Assembly (NCBI GenBank): GCA_027487675.1
Contig: JAIYDD010000190.1
Span: 42,457 to 106,456, forward strand
Reading direction: 5' to 3'
Origin: Acetobacteraceae bacterium
GTDB taxonomy: Bacteria > Pseudomonadota > Alphaproteobacteria > Acetobacterales > Acetobacteraceae
DNA: 64,000 nt
In this document: in pieces, positions 26,329 through 37,217 of the stretch
Layout of the letters: each line of letters opens with the position of its first letter
Position numbering within the stretch: the first letter of the stretch is position 1
The notes under the pieces: generated by a model
What the model was told of the DNA's origin: nothing
The model's input: the letters and a program-made list of their open reading frames with translations, nothing else
Database searches by the model: none
Program-made: the position numbers and the translations under genes

Positions 26329-27456
26329 CTAGCGAGGCGCCGCCTCCGAGGTGCGCAGCGGGCCGCGCGAGGCCTGGTTCAGCTCCGGGTAGTCGCGGAG
26401 CATCGGGGCACCGAGCAGCGGGCGGTTCACGCCCTGGTGGCAGGTGGTGCAGTTCACCTTCAGCGCATCGCCCTGCGGGCCGAGCCGGGCGCCGTGCTGG
26501 AAGTCCGCGGGGCCGCGCGGGTTGCGGACCCAGAGCGGCGTCAGCGGCTCGATGTACTCGTTGTTCACGGCGCGCGCCATGCGGATGCCGTACCAGGAGG
26601 TGAGCCGCTGCGGCGGGCTCTGCTCCCAGGAGGCGAAGGCACGGCTGTTGTGGCAGAAGGTGCAGTTCACGCCGAGGCCCTGCGACATGTGGATCATCAG
26701 CGAGTAGGTCCATTCGCTGATGCGTACGTCATCCGGGTTGCCGCCCGGGTGCCAGCCGGTGCTGATGTTGCGGATGTCCTGGTCGCGCAGCAGGAAGGGC
26801 GAGAAGGGGTCGAAGGGCAGCGAGGAATAGTTGATCGCCGCCGTCGCGCGGTTCTGCCCTGTCGGGCCGGCGATGCTGGCACGGTTGTCCATGCCCTCGA
26901 GCCGCCCCCAGACATAGGCGGGCACCGCCTGGCCGCGGTGGCAGGTGTAGCACGTCACGCCGGTCTGGCCGACATGGGTGTTCCAGTCCTGGTTGATCGT
27001 GCGCGTCATCTGGAACATCCGCCGCGTCACGACCTTCGTGTAGACCTCGTCGGACGCCATGTTCTGCACGTTGTGGCAGTAGGCGCAGCCGCCGGCACTG
27101 TCGGGGTTGTCGCGGATGGCCTGCGGGACGACCCATTCGGTGATCGCCAGCATGATGCGGTTGAACTGCGCGGCGCTGAGGTCGCCCAGCACCTGCACGT
27201 TCTCGTAGACGGCCGAGGCCTTGTCGGCATCGTCCACCGGCGGGTCGGCGGCCGGCTGCGCTTCCGGCACCTGGTTCGCGGCCACGAGGCGCGCGGCGGT
27301 GCGCGGGTTCTGCAGCTGCTCCATCGCCACGCCGCGGAAGCCGATCTGGGCGGTGCGGATGGGCGGCCTCTCGAAGGTGAAGAGCACCACGGCCGCCACG
27401 GCGGCGCAGGCCGTCGCGATCAGGGCGATGCTGAGGCCGCTCAGGTTCTTGATCAT
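26329..27456 (-). CDS. pufC: photosynthetic reaction center tetraheme cytochrome c subunit
   Basis: Four CxxCH motifs (CAYCH, CYTCH, CTFCH, CTTCH); downstream of pufM with ATGA overlap. Confidence 0.96.
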   Translation of the reverse strand: MIKNLSGLSIALIATACAAVAAVVLFTFERPPIRTAQIGFRGVAMEQLQNPRTAARLVAANQVPEAQPAADPPVDDADKASAVYENVQVLGDLSAAQFNRIMLAITEWVVPQAIRDNPDSAGGCAYCHNVQNMASDEVYTKVVTRRMFQMTRTINQDWNTHVGQTGVTCYTCHRGQAVPAYVWGRLEGMDNRASIAGPTGQNRATAAINYSSLPFDPFSPFLLRDQDIRNISTGWHPGGNPDDVRISEWTYSLMIHMSQGLGVNCTFCHNSRAFASWEQSPPQRLTSWYGIRMARAVNNEYIEPLTPLWVRNPRGPADFQHGARLGPQGDALKVNCTTCHQGVNRPLLGAPMLRDYPELNQASRGPLRTSEAAPR

Positions 27457-28445
27457 CGGGGCGCTCCTTGCACGACGGCGGCAGGATCCGCGATCGGGGC
27501 CCAGAGGGTCGGGTAGGACGGCGCGAAGTGCCGCTCGACCGCCCAGAGGTACCAGTTGTCCACGACGGTGCCGGTCAGCAGGATTCCGATGCCGCCGGTG
27601 ATCGGGCAGAGCACGGCGAACCACCAGGCCCAGCGATGGATGCTCTCGAAGCTGGCGTTGAAGCCCATGCACCAGCGCCAGAAGAGGGCGCCGCGCTCGG
27701 CCGCCGTGCCGCGGTCCACCACCAGCTCGATCTCACGCTCGCCGCCGTAGCGGCCAAGTGCGAGGATCGTCGCGCCGTGCATCGCGAAGAGCAGCACGGA
27801 GCCGTAGAGGAAGACGATCGAGAGCGCGTGGAACGGGTTGTAGAAGAGGTTCCCGTAGCGGATCGAGAAGGCGGCGGTCCAGTCGAGGTGCGGGAAGATG
27901 CCGAAGGGCACCGCCTCGGACCAGGAACCCATGGCGAGCGGGCGGATGAAGCCCAGCACCAGGTAGAGCCAGATCGCCGCGGCGAAGGCCCAGGCGACAT
28001 GCGTGCCGAGCCCGAGCTGGATGGCGCGACGGTAGGTGCGCGCCCACCACAGCAGGACCGACACCGTCAGGAAGAAGCCGGCGACCAGCCACCAGCCGCC
28101 GTCGCGCAGCGGCGGGATGCGCAGGCCGTAATGCGCCGGCGGCGGTTCGAGCGCGAGCCAGAAGAGCTGGCGGACGAACTCCACGATGTTCCAGTTCACC
28201 GAAGCCCACATGTTGAGCCCGATGATGACGAAGGCGAGTGCGCCGAAGGCGATCGAGGTCAGCCCAAGCAGGCCGAGATAGATCGGCCCGACCTGCGCGT
28301 CGCCCAGGATGCCGAACAGGTTCACGAAGCCCGGCTTGCCTTCCCGCGCGGCATCGCCGGCGGGCAGCTTGCAGCCCGGATAGGCTTCCGGCGGGCGGAC
28401 CTGGATGCGGGTGAAGATGTTCTGATAGGTGACGAAGGCGGCCAT
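27453..28445 (-). CDS. pufM: photosynthetic reaction center M subunit
   Basis: [63 protein letters not shown]. Confidence 0.98.
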   Translation of the reverse strand: MAAFVTYQNIFTRIQVRPPEAYPGCKLPAGDAAREGKPGFVNLFGILGDAQVGPIYLGLLGLTSIAFGALAFVIIGLNMWASVNWNIVEFVRQLFWLALEPPPAHYGLRIPPLRDGGWWLVAGFFLTVSVLLWWARTYRRAIQLGLGTHVAWAFAAAIWLYLVLGFIRPLAMGSWSEAVPFGIFPHLDWTAAFSIRYGNLFYNPFHALSIVFLYGSVLLFAMHGATILALGRYGGEREIELVVDRGTAAERGALFWRWCMGFNASFESIHRWAWWFAVLCPITGGIGILLTGTVVDNWYLWAVERHFAPSYPTLWAPIADPAAVVQGAPR

Positions 28446-28458
28446 GTTCCGTCCCTCC

Positions 28459-29286
28459 TCAATTCGGCCAGATCGGCAGGTTGAGCCACCAGCCCCACCA
28501 TTCGGGCCAGCCGCGGGTCCAGAAGGGGCCGCTGATCACGATGCAGATCGCGCTCCAGAGCCCCGCATTGAGCGCGAGGAACAGGCCGAGCCGGTGGATG
28601 CCCAGCGTGCCGATGGAGTATCCGATCAGGTCGCGGAAATAGGCGTTCTCGTGCTCGGCGGTCTTCACTTCCTGACCACGGCCAGGGTTCAAGGCCGACA
28701 GCACCAGGCCGCCATGCATCGACAGCGCGAGGACCGTGGTGAAGAAGAAGGTCACCGCGATCATGTGCGCGGGATTGTAGTGGAAGTGCAGGTGCTGGTA
28801 GCCGACGTTCGACACCCAGTCGAGGTGGCTCCAGATGCCGTAGGGAAAGCCGTGGCCCCAGGCGCCCATTAGCACCGGGCGGATCACCACCAGAGTGATG
28901 TAGGCGATCACGGCGGTGAAGTAGGCGACCGGGATGTGGTAGCTCATCCCGAGTTTTCGCGAGATCTCGACCTGGCGCAGCGTCCACGAGACGAAGGCGC
29001 CGATGGCGCAGACCGTGATCCATTGCCACAGCCCGCCTTCGCGCATCGGCGCGAGGCGCAGGCCATAGGCCAGGTCGGGCGGCGCGATGTTGATCAGCCA
29101 GATGTTCCAGGTGCCGCCCAGCGCCGCGCCGTAGAGGATGAGGGCGGTGCCCAGGAAGCTGAAGAAAGCGGTGGTGACCCCGAAGAACCCCACCCAGAAC
29201 GGCCCGATCCAGAAGTCGAACAGGTCGCCGCCCACCAGCGTTCCGCCGCGGACCCTGTACTTGTGCTCAAACGTCAGCATCGCCAT
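28459..29286 (-). CDS. pufL: photosynthetic reaction center L subunit
   Basis: [72 protein letters not shown]. Confidence 0.98.
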   Translation of the reverse strand: MAMLTFEHKYRVRGGTLVGGDLFDFWIGPFWVGFFGVTTAFFSFLGTALILYGAALGGTWNIWLINIAPPDLAYGLRLAPMREGGLWQWITVCAIGAFVSWTLRQVEISRKLGMSYHIPVAYFTAVIAYITLVVIRPVLMGAWGHGFPYGIWSHLDWVSNVGYQHLHFHYNPAHMIAVTFFFTTVLALSMHGGLVLSALNPGRGQEVKTAEHENAYFRDLIGYSIGTLGIHRLGLFLALNAGLWSAICIVISGPFWTRGWPEWWGWWLNLPIWPN

Positions 29287-29341
29287 GGACTGCTGCTCCT
29301 ATCCTGGCCAGGCAGAGAGCGGCCACGCCTGCCATCGTCGC

Positions 29342-29384
29342 CGGCAGCGGGTGAGGGCCGCGAAGGGCACCTCTCCCGCTGCCG
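29342..29384 (-). other. pufA-pufL intercistronic hairpin (mRNA processing/stability candidate)
   Basis: CGGCAGCGGG (29342-29351) pairs perfectly with CCCGCTGCCG (29375-29384), with a further AGG/CCT pairing inside. Confidence 0.6.
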
Positions 29385-29408
29385 CGCAGCGAAGCAGGCG
29401 CGAGACGC

Positions 29409-29588
29409 CTACCTGACGACCGGCTGCCCCGGGACGAAGGTCGGCGAGGTCGCGCAGAAGCCGAGATGGTCGCAGTAACGCGGCGAGCTCAGCACCACGA
29501 AGTGGATGAGCGCCGCGACGGCGACCACGCCGACCATCGCGAGGAACAGCGAACGGCGGGGATCAACCACCATCCAGATCTTGTGCAC
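29409..29588 (-). CDS. pufA: light-harvesting 1 alpha subunit (GTG start)
   Basis: Read from sequence (absent from ORF track): (M)HKIWMVVDPRRSLFLAMVGVVAVAALIHFVVLSSPRYCDHLGFCATSPTFVPGQPVVR*, with upstream AAAAAGGAGA ribosome-binding site. Confidence 0.93.
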   Translation of the reverse strand: MHKIWMVVDPRRSLFLAMVGVVAVAALIHFVVLSSPRYCDHLGFCATSPTFVPGQPVVR

Positions 29589-29618
29589 GGGTTGTGTCTC
29601 CTTTTTCCGCTGTGTCGC

Positions 29619-29798
29619 TCAGAAGAAGCGCCAATCCGGCGGGACGATCTGGTTGCCGTAGACGAGCGGCCGCCAGAGCCACACCAGGATATGCGCGCCC
29701 ATCGAGGCGAACACCGAGAACGCCCACCCCTGGATCAGCAGGCGGTGGATCTCCCGGGCCTCGCCCTCGGTCAGGCCGGTACGCGTACCTTCGGCCAT
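29619..29798 (-). CDS. pufB: light-harvesting 1 beta subunit
   Basis: MAEGTRTGLTEGEAREIHRLLIQGWAFSVFASMGAHILVWLWRPLVYGN with the conserved His in the transmembrane helix. Confidence 0.96.
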   Translation of the reverse strand: MAEGTRTGLTEGEAREIHRLLIQGWAFSVFASMGAHILVWLWRPLVYGNQIVPPDWRFF

Positions 29799-29964
29799 GC
29801 TTCGGACCTCCAACTGGCCTTTCGGCCGTTACCGCGCATTTCCCGCGCGGCAGGGATCGCCAGGGCGAACAGCCGCCATGGCCGACCCGTCCCCCGTCCC
29901 GCCGCGGCATCGGATGCCGGGGCGGGTCGAAGGCCGGGATCGTTCGGAGCTTCGGGGCGCGCGG

Positions 29965-31401
29965 TCACGCGACGCCCTCCAGGATGGTGTGGGCGACGCG
30001 CTCGGCGCTGACGCGCGCTTCGCCGGCTTCGCGCGCCTCGCGCTCCGCGCGTTCGCGCAGGCGCTTGGCGGCCGAGATGCGGACCAGGAAGGGCTCGCGC
30101 TCGAGATGCGCGTCGAGCATCTCGACCGCCGCCTCGTCCCAGGGCTGCGGGGCGCGCGCCGGCGTCGGGTCCACCCGGTCCAGATCCGTCCCCAGCGGCA
30201 GGATGTGGAAGAGCGCGTCGAACAGCGCGTTGCAGTATTCCTGGATGACGTAGGTGGCGCCCGCATAGCCCATGAAGGGCGTGCCGGTGGCGCGGCGGAT
30301 GATGGCGCCGGGGAAGCTCGCCGGGATGTACATCGCGCGGCTCTTCAGCTCGGCGGCATACATGCGCTCGTTGTAGCTGCCGAAGAGGACCAGCGGCGGC
30401 GTCGCCTTCATCGCCGCGCGCACCGCGACGTTGTCGGGCTTCTCGCCGGGCCGCCTGGCGAAGGCGAAGGCGCAGGGCACGCCCATCTCCTCGCCGAGGA
30501 AGCGCTGCAGGCCCTTCGCGTAGGTCTCCTGCGCCACGACGGCGAAGGAGGCGCTGGCGAAGAAGTCCTGCGTGACCGACCGCCAGAGATCCCAGAGCGG
30601 CTTGATCGTCGTGTGCTTCTCGCGCTCGATGAAGGGCTCGGGGTCGAGGCCGGTCAGCTCTCCCAGCTTGCGCAGGAAGTTGGTGGTCGCGAACAGGCCG
30701 ATCGGCGCGCGCAGCCAGGGGCGTTCCAGCACCTCGCACAGCTTCTGGCCGAATTCGCGATACATCAGGATGTTGACGTCGGCGTCCGGCAGCCTGGCGA
30801 TGTCCTCGACATGGCTGCCGAGCGGGAAGACCAGGTTCACCTCGCAGCCGATGCCTTCGACCAGGCGGCGGATCTCGGCGAGGTCCGAGGGCATGTTGAA
30901 GGTGCCGTAGATCGGACCCACGATGTTGACGCGCGGCTTCTCGCCGAGCTTCGGGTTGCGCGCGCGCACCTTCCGCCCGCGGGCGCCGAATTCGTTCCAC
31001 AGCCACATGATGGCGCGGTCGGCGGCCTGCCACTGGTCCTCGTCGATGGTGCGGCAGATGAAGCGCTGCAGGTTGGTGCCCTGCGGCGTCACGCCGCCGC
31101 CGATCATCTCGGCGATGCTGCCGGTGACGACCACCGCCGGCAGGTCGGGGTCCTGCGTGCCGGCGGCGCGCTTCAGCGCGCCCTCGGTGCCGTTCTGGGA
31201 AAGGCTGTCCTCGTCGAGGCCCGTCACCACCACCGGCAGCTCGTGCGGCGGCAGCGCATCGGTGTAGTGCAGCACGGCGGTGACGGGCAGGTTCTCGCAG
31301 CCCACCGGGCCGTCGATCACCACGCGCAGCCCGCGCACCGCGGAGAAGGCGTAGATCGCACCCCAGTAGCCACCCGCGCGGTCATGGTCGAGGACGAGCA
31401 T
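29965..31401 (-). CDS. bchZ: chlorophyllide a reductase subunit Z
   Basis: [62 protein letters not shown]. Confidence 0.97.
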   Translation of the reverse strand: MLVLDHDRAGGYWGAIYAFSAVRGLRVVIDGPVGCENLPVTAVLHYTDALPPHELPVVVTGLDEDSLSQNGTEGALKRAAGTQDPDLPAVVVTGSIAEMIGGGVTPQGTNLQRFICRTIDEDQWQAADRAIMWLWNEFGARGRKVRARNPKLGEKPRVNIVGPIYGTFNMPSDLAEIRRLVEGIGCEVNLVFPLGSHVEDIARLPDADVNILMYREFGQKLCEVLERPWLRAPIGLFATTNFLRKLGELTGLDPEPFIEREKHTTIKPLWDLWRSVTQDFFASASFAVVAQETYAKGLQRFLGEEMGVPCAFAFARRPGEKPDNVAVRAAMKATPPLVLFGSYNERMYAAELKSRAMYIPASFPGAIIRRATGTPFMGYAGATYVIQEYCNALFDALFHILPLGTDLDRVDPTPARAPQPWDEAAVEMLDAHLEREPFLVRISAAKRLRERAEREAREAGEARVSAERVAHTILEGVA

Positions 31402-31403
31402 GC

Positions 31404-32918
31404 TCAGTTCCCCACCGCTTCTTCGGCCTTGGCCTTCGCGGCGCGCAGCTTGCGCTGGCGGTCGCGGAAGCCGGCCGGTTCCTCGGGCTTGCCCGCGAAG
31501 CCGTAGCCCGCGCGGTCGGGCGTGCCGACGCCTTCGAAGAAGGAGACCATGCGGGCGAAGCGCTCGCGGCCCTTGGTCTGGGCGGCGACGATGCCGGCCA
31601 TGGAGCCCGCGCCCATCGGCCCGAACAGCGGCCGGGCGCTCACCATGTTGGTGAAGTAGAGCGCAGGGATGCCGAGCTCCTTCGCCTTCTGCACCAGCGG
31701 GGTGGTGCCGAGCGCCAGGTCCGGCTTCGCGTCCAGCATGGCGTGGACGTCCTGCTCCAGGCTCGCGCGGTACTGCACATGCGTGCCGCGCGCTTCCAGC
31801 CATTCGCGGTCGGCGTCCGACCATTCGGTGCGCGGGCAGGCGGTGCCGACATAGGGCACCTCGGCGCCGGCTTCCGAGAGCAGGCGTGCCACCAGCAGCT
31901 CCGAACCTTCGTAGCCGGAGACGGTGATGCGCGCCTTGATCGGCGCGGCCGCCATCGCGGCCTTGATGGCGGGCAGCAGGCGGGCCTTGGCGGCATCCAG
32001 CGCCGCGGCAGGCACCTCGGCGGCCTTGGCGATCGCGTCCATCCAGGCGGCGGTGCCTTCCACGCCGACCGGGCCGGAGCCGACGATGGGACGGCCGGCT
32101 GCGCGGAATTCGCGGATGCTCGCGGTGTAGAAGGGATGCACGGCGGCCACCGCGACGCTGCCCAGCGCGCCGTAGAGGTCGCGCCATTCGCGCGCCGGCG
32201 TCGCGGGCGCCAGCTTCAGGCCCATCGGGCCCAGCAGCGCGCCGATGCCCATCGGGTCCGCCGGGAACAGCTCGCCCACCAGGGCGATGGTGCGGTCGCC
32301 ATCGACCATGTCGCGCGGGCGGGCAACGGGGCCCATCTCGGCTTCCGTGCGGGCGTAGCGCAGCATGGCGCCGGCCAGCACGTCCTTCGCTTCCGCATGC
32401 GTCGGCACGCCGAAGCCGGGGACATCGATGCCGATGACGCGGACGCCGTCGATCTGCTTCGGCAGCAGTTCGAGCGGCACGCCGGAGGCGGTGGGCACGC
32501 AGAGGTTGATCACGACGATGGCGTCGCATTCCTCCGGCTTGGCGGAGGCATGCACTGCGTCGCGGATGTCCTCGAACAGCTTGCCGGTGACCAGCGTCTC
32601 GGAGTTGAAGGGCACGTAGCCCACGCTGCGCCGCGCGCCGTAGAAATGGCTGGTGAAGGTCAGGCCGTACACGCAGCAGGCGCTTCCCGAGAGGATGGTC
32701 TGCACGCGCCGCATGCGCAGGCCGACGCGCAAGGACCCGAAGGCCGGGCACATGGATTGCGGCTGGTCGTGCGGGCCGCGCGGATAGTCGGCGGCCAGCT
32801 TGTCCATGACCTCCGACTTGCCGGCGGCCTTGGCGGCGGCGAGCATCGTCTCGCGCCCGCCATGGCAGCCGGAGCCGGCGGGCTCCTGCGGCACGGTGGT
32901 GGGGGGGAGCGTGTCCAT
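31404..32918 (-). CDS. bchY: chlorophyllide a reductase subunit Y
   Basis: [53 protein letters not shown]. Confidence 0.97.
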   Translation of the reverse strand: MDTLPPTTVPQEPAGSGCHGGRETMLAAAKAAGKSEVMDKLAADYPRGPHDQPQSMCPAFGSLRVGLRMRRVQTILSGSACCVYGLTFTSHFYGARRSVGYVPFNSETLVTGKLFEDIRDAVHASAKPEECDAIVVINLCVPTASGVPLELLPKQIDGVRVIGIDVPGFGVPTHAEAKDVLAGAMLRYARTEAEMGPVARPRDMVDGDRTIALVGELFPADPMGIGALLGPMGLKLAPATPAREWRDLYGALGSVAVAAVHPFYTASIREFRAAGRPIVGSGPVGVEGTAAWMDAIAKAAEVPAAALDAAKARLLPAIKAAMAAAPIKARITVSGYEGSELLVARLLSEAGAEVPYVGTACPRTEWSDADREWLEARGTHVQYRASLEQDVHAMLDAKPDLALGTTPLVQKAKELGIPALYFTNMVSARPLFGPMGAGSMAGIVAAQTKGRERFARMVSFFEGVGTPDRAGYGFAGKPEEPAGFRDRQRKLRAAKAKAEEAVGN

Positions 32919-32923
32919 GGTGG

Positions 32924-33943
32924 TCAGGCGCCCTCGTAGACCACTTCGAGGGAGGGCTTGGTCAGCGTCTCGGCGGCGCACATGTCTTCCATGCTCGCCG
33001 GCTGCAGCACCACGTTGCGGCCGACCGCCTCGCCCTTGAACAGGCCGAGCAGCGCATCCTGGGTCAGCGGCTTCGGGCGCATCGGGGGCGCTTCGGCCAC
33101 CTGCACGCCGAGCGCCGCGAACAGCGCGCCCCATTCGCTCTCGGGCCGGCCGATGATCTCGTAGTTCGCCGACTTGCGGCGGATGTCCTCGTGCGCCGGG
33201 ATCGAGGCCAGCACGGGGATGCCGGCGGCCTCCGCGAACGCTGCCGCTTCGCCGGTGCCGTCATCCTTGTTGATCACCAGGCCGGCGACGCCGACATTGC
33301 CGCCGAGCTTGCGGAAATACTCCACCGCCGAGCAGACATTGTTGGCGACGTAGAGGCTCTGCAGGTCGTTCGATCCGACGACGATCACCTTCTGGCACAT
33401 GTCGCGGGCGATCGGCAGGCCGAAGCCGCCGCAGACCACGTCGCCCAGGAAGTCGAGCAGCACGAAGTCGAAATCCCAGCTGTGGAAGCCGAGCTTCTCC
33501 ATCAGCTCGAAGCCGTGGATGATGCCGCGCCCGCCGCAGCCGCGGCCGACCTCGGGCCCGCCAAGCTCCATCGCGAAGACGCCGTCGCGCTTGAAGCAGA
33601 CATCGCCGATCTGCACCGCCTCGCCGGCGGCCTTCTTGCGGCTGCTGGTCTCGATGATGGTGGGGCAGGCCTTGCCGCCGAACAGCAGGCTGGTCGTGTC
33701 GCTTTTCGGGTCGCAGCCGATGAGCAGCACGCGCTTGCCCTGCTGCGCCATCATGTAGCTGAGGTTCGCCAGCGTGAAGGACTTGCCGATGCCGCCCTTG
33801 CCGTAGATCGCGATGATCTGCGTCTGCTTCTTCGCGGGCGTGGTGGCCACGGGGTCAGGTTCCTGCGCCGCTTCCTGGCGCAAGCGGTCGGCCTGGCTGG
33901 CCAGCGGCGTCTTGTTCGGCGGGAACCCGGCAGGTGCGTTCAT
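32924..33943 (-). CDS. bchX: chlorophyllide a reductase iron protein subunit X
   Basis: [48 protein letters not shown] (NifH-like P-loop). Confidence 0.97.
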   Translation of the reverse strand: MNAPAGFPPNKTPLASQADRLRQEAAQEPDPVATTPAKKQTQIIAIYGKGGIGKSFTLANLSYMMAQQGKRVLLIGCDPKSDTTSLLFGGKACPTIIETSSRKKAAGEAVQIGDVCFKRDGVFAMELGGPEVGRGCGGRGIIHGFELMEKLGFHSWDFDFVLLDFLGDVVCGGFGLPIARDMCQKVIVVGSNDLQSLYVANNVCSAVEYFRKLGGNVGVAGLVINKDDGTGEAAAFAEAAGIPVLASIPAHEDIRRKSANYEIIGRPESEWGALFAALGVQVAEAPPMRPKPLTQDALLGLFKGEAVGRNVVLQPASMEDMCAAETLTKPSLEVVYEGA

Positions 33944-34896
33944 TGCTGTCTCCTCCAGTCGAGGACCATTTTCAGGCAACCCGGATCGTTGAAGGCCGTC
34001 CGGTAGGCGTCAGGCGCGGCGGTCGCGTCCTGGCGATGGGTGATCAGGCCGTCGAGCGCGAGGGCGCCGCCCTCGATCAAGGCGCGCACGGCGTGCAGGT
34101 CGGGCTCGCGCCATTCGGCGGCGATCCGGATCCGCGCTTCGCGCATGAAGGCGGGCGGGAAGGCGAAGGAGAGCGGCGCGCTGTAGAAGCCGGCCAGCAC
34201 CACCTCGCCGCCCGGCGCGAGCCGCGCGATCAGCGCATCCAGCAGCGTCGGGTCGCCGCTGACGTCGCAGATGCAGCGGTAGTCGCGCCGCGCATCGGCA
34301 TCGGGGTCGAGCACCGGATAGCCCTGCGCGCCGCCGGCGCGGTCGGGGTTGCGTTCCCACACCGTGGGCGGCGCTCCGCCGGCGGCCAGCACCAGGCGGG
34401 CGATCAGCCGGCCCAGCACGCCATGGCCGACGATCAGGTCGGGCAGCACCGAATGGGGGGCGGCGATGGCGTGCCGCGCGGTGGCGGCGAGCGCCAGCAG
34501 CACGCCGTCGGCGCCGAGATCCTCGGCGATCGGGAAGGCCTTCGCGCCGGGCACCACCAGCCGCCGCGCGGCGCCGCCGAACAGGCCGTGCACCTTCACG
34601 CCATCGCGGTCGCCGAAGCAGCGGGCACCGGGGACGAAGACGAATTCGCCCTCCCGCCGGCCGCTCTCCGTGCCGGCCCGCGTCACGCGGCCGACCGATT
34701 CGTAGCCGGGCACCAGCGGGTAGCCCATGCCCGGGAAGGGCGGCATGCGGCCGGTGAACAGCAGGCGTTCCGTGCCGGTGCTGATGCCGCTCCAGGCGAT
34801 GTCCACGACGACGTCCTGCTCGCCGGGGGGCGAGAGCTCGAGCCGGCTGAGCGCAAGGCGCTCCGGCGCTTCCAGGACGACAGCAACGGTGTCCAC
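33940..34896 (-). CDS. bchC: bacteriochlorophyllide a dehydrogenase
   Basis: [37 protein letters not shown]; upstream of bchXYZ. Confidence 0.95.
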   Translation of the reverse strand: MDTVAVVLEAPERLALSRLELSPPGEQDVVVDIAWSGISTGTERLLFTGRMPPFPGMGYPLVPGYESVGRVTRAGTESGRREGEFVFVPGARCFGDRDGVKVHGLFGGAARRLVVPGAKAFPIAEDLGADGVLLALAATARHAIAAPHSVLPDLIVGHGVLGRLIARLVLAAGGAPPTVWERNPDRAGGAQGYPVLDPDADARRDYRCICDVSGDPTLLDALIARLAPGGEVVLAGFYSAPLSFAFPPAFMREARIRIAAEWREPDLHAVRALIEGGALALDGLITHRQDATAAPDAYRTAFNDPGCLKMVLDWRRQQ

Positions 34897-34921
34897 TTGG
34901 ACTTCCCTGTTAACCCAATAT

Positions 34922-34965
34922 CGTCAGGGTAGCCTGACACAGATAAGTGTCAAGCAAAACTGACA
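34922..34965. promoter_or_regulatory. dual PpsR boxes with 8-bp spacing, bchC promoter
   Basis: CGT-N12-ACA (34922-34939), 8 bp, TGT-N12-ACA (34948-34965, TGTCAAGCAAAACTGACA). Confidence 0.75.
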
Positions 34966-34973
34966 GCTTTTCG

Positions 34974-36131
34974 TCAAGCGGCGGCGACATCGGCCACCAT
35001 CACCCGCACCAGCAGCGGCGTGCGCGTCGGCAGCAGGCGCGGCCGGGCGAAGCCGGCGGCCTGCAGCATCGCGGCGTATTCCTCCGGCCGGCGCGGCCGG
35101 CCGCGGCCCATGGCCAGCAGGTAGAAGCCGAAATAGGCCTCCCCGACTGGCTCGGCGCCGGGCGTGCCGGCCATGGGCTCGGCGACCAGCAGGCGGGCGC
35201 CGGCGGGCATGGCAGCGCTCAGGCGGGCGAGCAGGGCGCGCACAACCTCGTCGTCATGGTCGTGCAGCACGCGCACCAGGCTCACCAGGTCGGCGCCCGG
35301 CGGGAACGGGTCTTGGGTGAAATCGCCGCCATGGGCGGTGGCGCGGGCCGCGAGCCCGGCGGCCGCGAATCGGGCACGCCCCTGCTCGGCGACCGCGGGC
35401 AGGTCGAACAGCATCAGGCGAAGCTGCGGCGCGGCGCGCGCGACGGCGGCCAGGAACGCCCCGCTGCCGCCGCCGACATCGAGCAGGCAGCGATGCGCGG
35501 CGAAGCCGTAGGCGGCGATGACTTCCTCGGCCACCATGGGCTGGGAGGCGGCCATCAGCGCCGTGTAGTCGGCCGTACGCGCGGGATCGAGCGCCCCTGG
35601 CCGGTCGGCGCCGGCATAGGCCCAGTAGCCGGAGAGCGCGTTGCCGCCCCTCTCCCGCCGCAGCATCGCGACCGGATCGGCCAGGTCGGCGTAGAGCAGC
35701 GCGTGGTGCTCCACCATCGCGCCGATGCCCGGGTTGCCGATCATCGCGGCCCCGAGCTTGCCGAGCGCCCAGCGCCCGTCGTCGCGCAGCAGCAGCAGGT
35801 CGAGCGAGGCGGCGGCGGACAGCAGCCGCAGCGCGCCTTCCTCCGGCATATCAAGGCGCCTTGCCAGCGCCGTGGTGTCCTGCGGGCCGGATTCGTGCAG
35901 CAGGTCGAACAGCCTGAGCCGCACGCAGGCCAGCAGCACCTGCGAATAGACGAAGCCCGCGCAGAGGTCGAAGAGCTGCCGCGCCCGCTTCCGCGCGAAG
36001 GGCCGCGTCAGCGGGAAGCGCGTGGCCTGGCGGCGGAATTCCGGGGAGGCGGTCAGCCGGTCCCGCCAGGCGCGGAAGCGGTCGCGCCAGCTTTCGGGCA
36101 CGGGACCGGATGCGGGCAGCGAGGCGCTCAT
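34974..36131 (-). CDS. crtF: hydroxyneurosporene methyltransferase
   Basis: O-methyltransferase with HRCLLDVGGGSGAFLAAVARAAPQLRLMLFDLPAV; between crtE and bchC. Confidence 0.93.
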   Translation of the reverse strand: MSASLPASGPVPESWRDRFRAWRDRLTASPEFRRQATRFPLTRPFARKRARQLFDLCAGFVYSQVLLACVRLRLFDLLHESGPQDTTALARRLDMPEEGALRLLSAAASLDLLLLRDDGRWALGKLGAAMIGNPGIGAMVEHHALLYADLADPVAMLRRERGGNALSGYWAYAGADRPGALDPARTADYTALMAASQPMVAEEVIAAYGFAAHRCLLDVGGGSGAFLAAVARAAPQLRLMLFDLPAVAEQGRARFAAAGLAARATAHGGDFTQDPFPPGADLVSLVRVLHDHDDEVVRALLARLSAAMPAGARLLVAEPMAGTPGAEPVGEAYFGFYLLAMGRGRPRRPEEYAAMLQAAGFARPRLLPTRTPLLVRVMVADVAAA

Positions 36132-36997
36132 GCGGCGGTGGCGAGCTTCCGCGGCACCAGGCGCTGCGCCTCGGCCAGCATGACGGCGCGCAGCACGCCC
36201 TGGCCTGGGCAGTCGGGGATGGCGGCGACCGCGGCCTCGCTCAGCGTGCGCAGCCGCGCCACCGCGCCCTGCAGGCCGAGCTCGATCACCGCGCTCGGCC
36301 GGCCGAGCGCCTTGTCGCGGCCGACCGGCTTGCCGATGGTCGCCTCGTCCTCCACCGCGTCGCGGAGGTCGTCGGCCACCTGGTAGGCCTCGCCCAGCCG
36401 GTCGCCGAGCAGGCGCCAGGCCTCGGGCTCCGGGTGCCCCGACGCGGCGGCGCCGGCGACGCAGGCGGCGGCGAACAGCGCGCCGGTCTTCTGGCGGTGG
36501 TAGTCGGACATGTCGGCGCGGGGCTCGCATTCCCAGGCCTGCCCAGCGACGATGCCGAAGGGCACGCCGACGCCGTCGCCCACCGCGATCAGCACCGCCG
36601 GCACGCGGTCCGGCGCGCAGGGCGCGGCGCGCGCCACGGTCTGGAAGGCCAGCACGATCAGCGCATCGCCGGCCAGCACCGCCAGCGGCACGCCGAAGGC
36701 GCGGTGCACGCTGGGCTTGCCGCGCCGCGTCTCGGCATCGTCGAAGCAGGGCATGTCGTCATGCACCAGGCTCGCGCAGTGCAGCAGCTCGATCGAGGCG
36801 GCGGCGGCCGAGGCCAGGGCCGGCTTGTCGTCCCCGCAGGCCATGGCGACGGCCAGCGTCAGCCGCGGGCGGATGCGCGCGCCCTTGGGGAAGACGGCGT
36901 GGCGCAGCGCGGCGGAAAGGCGGGGCGGCGCGCCCGCGGCTTCCGCCGTCAGCACCGCATCGGCCAGCGTCGTCTCGATGCGCGTCGCGGTGTCCAT
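36128..36997 (-). CDS. crtE: geranylgeranyl diphosphate synthase
   Basis: IELLHCASLVHDDMPCFDDAETRRGKPSVHRAFG (first Asp-rich motif), YQVADDLRDAVED. Confidence 0.95.
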   Translation of the reverse strand: MDTATRIETTLADAVLTAEAAGAPPRLSAALRHAVFPKGARIRPRLTLAVAMACGDDKPALASAAAASIELLHCASLVHDDMPCFDDAETRRGKPSVHRAFGVPLAVLAGDALIVLAFQTVARAAPCAPDRVPAVLIAVGDGVGVPFGIVAGQAWECEPRADMSDYHRQKTGALFAAACVAGAAASGHPEPEAWRLLGDRLGEAYQVADDLRDAVEDEATIGKPVGRDKALGRPSAVIELGLQGAVARLRTLSEAAVAAIPDCPGQGVLRAVMLAEAQRLVPRKLATAA

Positions 36998-37033
36998 GCG
37001 TGTCCTCGCCGGAAGTGCTGGCGGGACGGCGAG

Positions 37034-37120
37034 TGTCGTCCTGCCTTGTCACTTCGGACTGTCAATCTTTCCTGACAGCCAAGTCAACCGCTTTTCGCAG
37101 CCTGTCAGGCAGGACTCACA
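37034..37120. promoter_or_regulatory. three candidate PpsR boxes upstream of crtE
   Basis: TGT-N12-TCA (37034-37051), 8 bp, TGT-N12-ACA (37060-37077), then TGT-N12-ACA (37103-37120). Confidence 0.7.
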
Positions 37121-37217
37121 ATCCCGGCATCGCGCAACGCCGCCCTGCCCCGGCGCACCACATCCGTATGACGGGCGCCGCCCTCGGGGCCCGCACCAGG
37201 CGGAAGCGGAGGAAGCG

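Noticed and set aside
29771-29964. Candidate pufQ reading frame
   Set aside because: Translation lacks the hydrophobic segment expected for PufQ.
29965-32751. 928-aa minus-strand ORF
   Set aside because: Only the last ~478 aa are BchZ; the upstream part is an out-of-frame reading of bchY, so the CDS starts at 31401.
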